Source: CALGLS01 sp047626155 (GTDB taxonomy: Bacteria > Bacteroidota > Bacteroidia > Chitinophagales > Saprospiraceae). Taken from it: 64,000 bases of DNA. This document shows positions 62,685-64,000 of this stretch, one piece after another. The position numbers were made by a program, and so were the translations under genes. Position 1 is the stretch's first letter. Each line of letters starts with the position of its first letter. The notes under the pieces were generated by a model. The model worked only from the letters and a program-made list of their open reading frames with translations, was not told the DNA's origin and did no database searches. The stretch covers positions 1 to 64,000 of the forward strand of contig JBLHRR010000005.1 of NCBI GenBank assembly GCA_047626155.1, read 5' to 3'.

Positions 62685-63806
62685 ATGAAGAACTTCTACT
62701 TTATTCTGCTGCCTTTTCTCGCTTTCTCTTGCAATACCACAAAATCAGGACCTGAAGTACCTGCGAGTGACAATACGATGGAGGTATCGATTTCTACAAA
62801 AAAAGCAAAAAATATTATCTTTCTTATAGGAGACGGAATGGGGCTTTCGCAAATCACAGCAGCGATGTATGCCAACAAAAACAGAATCAATCTGGAGCGA
62901 TTTCCAGTAGTTGGATTACATAAAACCCACGCCAGCAATGATCTGGTGACGGACTCCGCAGCAGCGGCGACCGCTTTCGCCTGTGGCGTGAAAACCTATA
63001 ATGGAGCCATTGGAGTGAACCCTGATACATTGCCGGTAAAGTCCATTCTAGAAATGGCAGAAGAGAAGGGCTTGGCAACGGGGTTGGTAGCAACTTCTAC
63101 CATCGTACATGCTACACCTGCTTCTTTTTTCGCTCATGAAAAGCGTCGTAATTTATATGAATGTATTGCAATGGACTTGCTCGATATTGAACTAGATTAC
63201 TTTGTAGGAGGAGGTAAAAAATATTTCGACCGAAGAGATATGGATAATAGAGATTTGATCCAAGAACTAAGAGCAAAGGGTTACCAGATTTCGGATTATT
63301 TCACGGAGCCTTTTTCACAAGTCATGATGCCTTCCAAAAAGAACTTCGGTTACTTTACTTCTGATTCAGATCCGCTTCCTGTTTCCAAAGGAAGAGGTTA
63401 TCTCTATGCTGCGACCAAGGCAGGTATTCGCTTTTTGAAGAAGCGTAGTGATAAAGGTTTTTTCATGATGACAGAAGGTTCACAGATTGACTGGGGCGGT
63501 CATGCAAACGAATCGGACTACATTATAAGTGAATTATTGGATTTTGATAGAGTGGTTGGCTATGCACTCGATTTCGCTAAGAAAGATGGAGAGACATTAG
63601 TTGTTGTCACAGCCGATCATGAAACGGGCGGTTACTCGATTGTACAAGGTTCACGCATGGATAGTTTGGCTACTAAATTTACAACATCTTACCATACCGC
63701 TTCTATGATTCCGGTTTTTGCCTACGGTCCAGGCTCAGAAGAGTTTGCGGGGATTTATGAGAATACGGAGATTTTCAGGAAGATGAAAAAGGTATTGGGT
63801 TTATAA
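62685..63806 (+). CDS. Alkaline phosphatase (PhoA superfamily) lipoprotein
   Basis: 373 residues from the ATG at 62685; an ATG two codons earlier (62679) is equally possible. The SPII signal gives a lipidated Cys at 16 (FLAFSCNTT). Alkaline phosphatase motifs are clear: IFLIGDGMGLSQ (metal Asp), VTDSAAAATAFACG with the nucleophile Ser, TPASFFAHEKRRN, MMTEGSQIDWGGHAN, VTADHETGGYS and YHTASMIPVFAYGPG (metal His). It releases phosphate from organic esters outside the cytoplasm. Its stop codon overlaps the first bases of fold-back repeat copy E. Confidence 0.94.
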   Translation: MKNFYFILLPFLAFSCNTTKSGPEVPASDNTMEVSISTKKAKNIIFLIGDGMGLSQITAAMYANKNRINLERFPVVGLHKTHASNDLVTDSAAAATAFACGVKTYNGAIGVNPDTLPVKSILEMAEEKGLATGLVATSTIVHATPASFFAHEKRRNLYECIAMDLLDIELDYFVGGGKKYFDRRDMDNRDLIQELRAKGYQISDYFTEPFSQVMMPSKKNFGYFTSDSDPLPVSKGRGYLYAATKAGIRFLKKRSDKGFFMMTEGSQIDWGGHANESDYIISELLDFDRVVGYALDFAKKDGETLVVVTADHETGGYSIVQGSRMDSLATKFTTSYHTASMIPVFAYGPGSEEFAGIYENTEIFRKMKKVLGL

Positions 63807-64000
63807 GTATTACACAAAAAATAATTTCTCGATTTCTTTGGTGAAAACGATTATATAAACCGCTCTCCTTTTGGTCATTTTGATTTACATAATCGTTTCC
63901 CAATCGGGATTTAATTTTCTGTTGTTACTAAGTGCATTGTAAACTAAGTTCTATCCTTTTTGACTGCTTATTTTGAAATTACTCTTCGTTAGAAACTCCT
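63805..64000 (-). repeat. Fold-back palindromic repeat, copy E, with extra flank (runs off the window)
   Basis: The core 63805-63932 matches copy A in orientation: ends AAGTATTACAC and GTTGTTACTAAG, inner arms AACGATTATATAAACC and GATTTACATAATCGTT. From 63930 to the window end the sequence matches 15982-16052 (GTGCATTGTAAACTAAGTTC, TTTTGAAATTACTCTTCGTT). The phosphatase TAA stop (63804-63806) overlaps the repeat start. Confidence 0.85.

Noticed and set aside
1..64000. tRNA, rRNA, CRISPR arrays or complete insertion sequences
   Set aside because: No T-loop GGTTCRA-type segments, rRNA blocks, regularly spaced repeats or transposase genes were seen on reading both strands; a tRNAscan or Infernal run would be decisive.

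Overview
The window looks like chromosomal DNA from a Bacteroidota bacterium, most likely a Saprospiria/Saprospiraceae-type organism. This is inferred from several traits: type IX secretion (T9SS) C-terminal sorting domains on giant secreted proteins, many SPII lipoproteins, TAnnTTTG-type -7 promoter boxes, weak or absent Shine-Dalgarno sequences, a BrxA/BrxB bacilliredoxin, DUF5777 and DUF3857 proteins, and ECF sigma/anti-sigma pairs. No rRNA, tRNA, CRISPR array or complete insertion sequence was found. G+C looks to be about 40% by eye and was not computed.

Layout. 1-1.84 kb (minus): ECF sigma factor, membrane anti-sigma factor and a DUF4097-like protein cut by the window edge. 2.2-5.9 kb (plus): TolC-like protein and HlyD/MacA-type adaptor with no pump beside them, then a DUF2064 glycosyltransferase. 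5.9-8.2 kb (minus): lipoprotein with a CX4CH motif, DUF5777 beta-barrel and diheme cytochrome c. 8.5-9.9 kb: bacilliredoxin and pdxH. 9.9-10.9 kb: non-coding, with two similar terminator modules that may be small RNAs. 10.9-18.2 kb (minus): complete tetR-tolC-adaptor-RND permease efflux operon with a large inverted repeat at its promoter. 18.4-20.5 kb: anmK and an SDR gene. 20.6-23.1 kb: Pif1-like helicase carrying HRDC and HTH domains. 23.7-27.5 kb: overlapping pair of DUF3857/transglutaminase proteins. 27.8-36 kb: T9SS cargo region with an S8 protease, a second cargo protein, a truncated cargo fragment and a chimeric pseudogene. 36.7-43.4 kb: EF-G-like GTPase, PQQ-type sugar dehydrogenase lipoprotein, DPP-IV-like peptidase and a zinc-less DksA-like protein. 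44-47.7 kb: lipoprotein, second ECF sigma factor and an anti-sigma/beta-barrel fusion. 48-51 kb: NTP pyrophosphohydrolase, PBP4-type carboxypeptidase and LD-carboxypeptidase. 52-64 kb: S24 regulator, prolyl-oligopeptidase, multi-repeat T9SS protein, outer-membrane barrel, GH73-like protein lacking its usual glutamate, SH3 protein, dprA and alkaline phosphatase.

The strongest undescribed signal is a family of about 128-bp fold-back repeats: four full copies and one half copy, at 14.5, 15.9, 51.2, 55.5 and 63.8 kb. They have an almost perfect inner hairpin, a paired base change between copies, and ends close to CTTAGTRACAACG and GTAATACTAAG. Two copies sit between genes of the RND efflux operon, and two begin at or within a few bases of a stop codon. 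Other points of interest are the trans-envelope anti-sigma/beta-barrel fusion, the paired small-RNA-like modules near 10 kb, the predicted TetR operator, the chimeric T9SS pseudogene and the GH73 protein with histidine in place of glutamate.

CDS coordinates include the stop codon. Several starts were moved downstream from the longest open frame where a signal peptide or family alignment argued for it.
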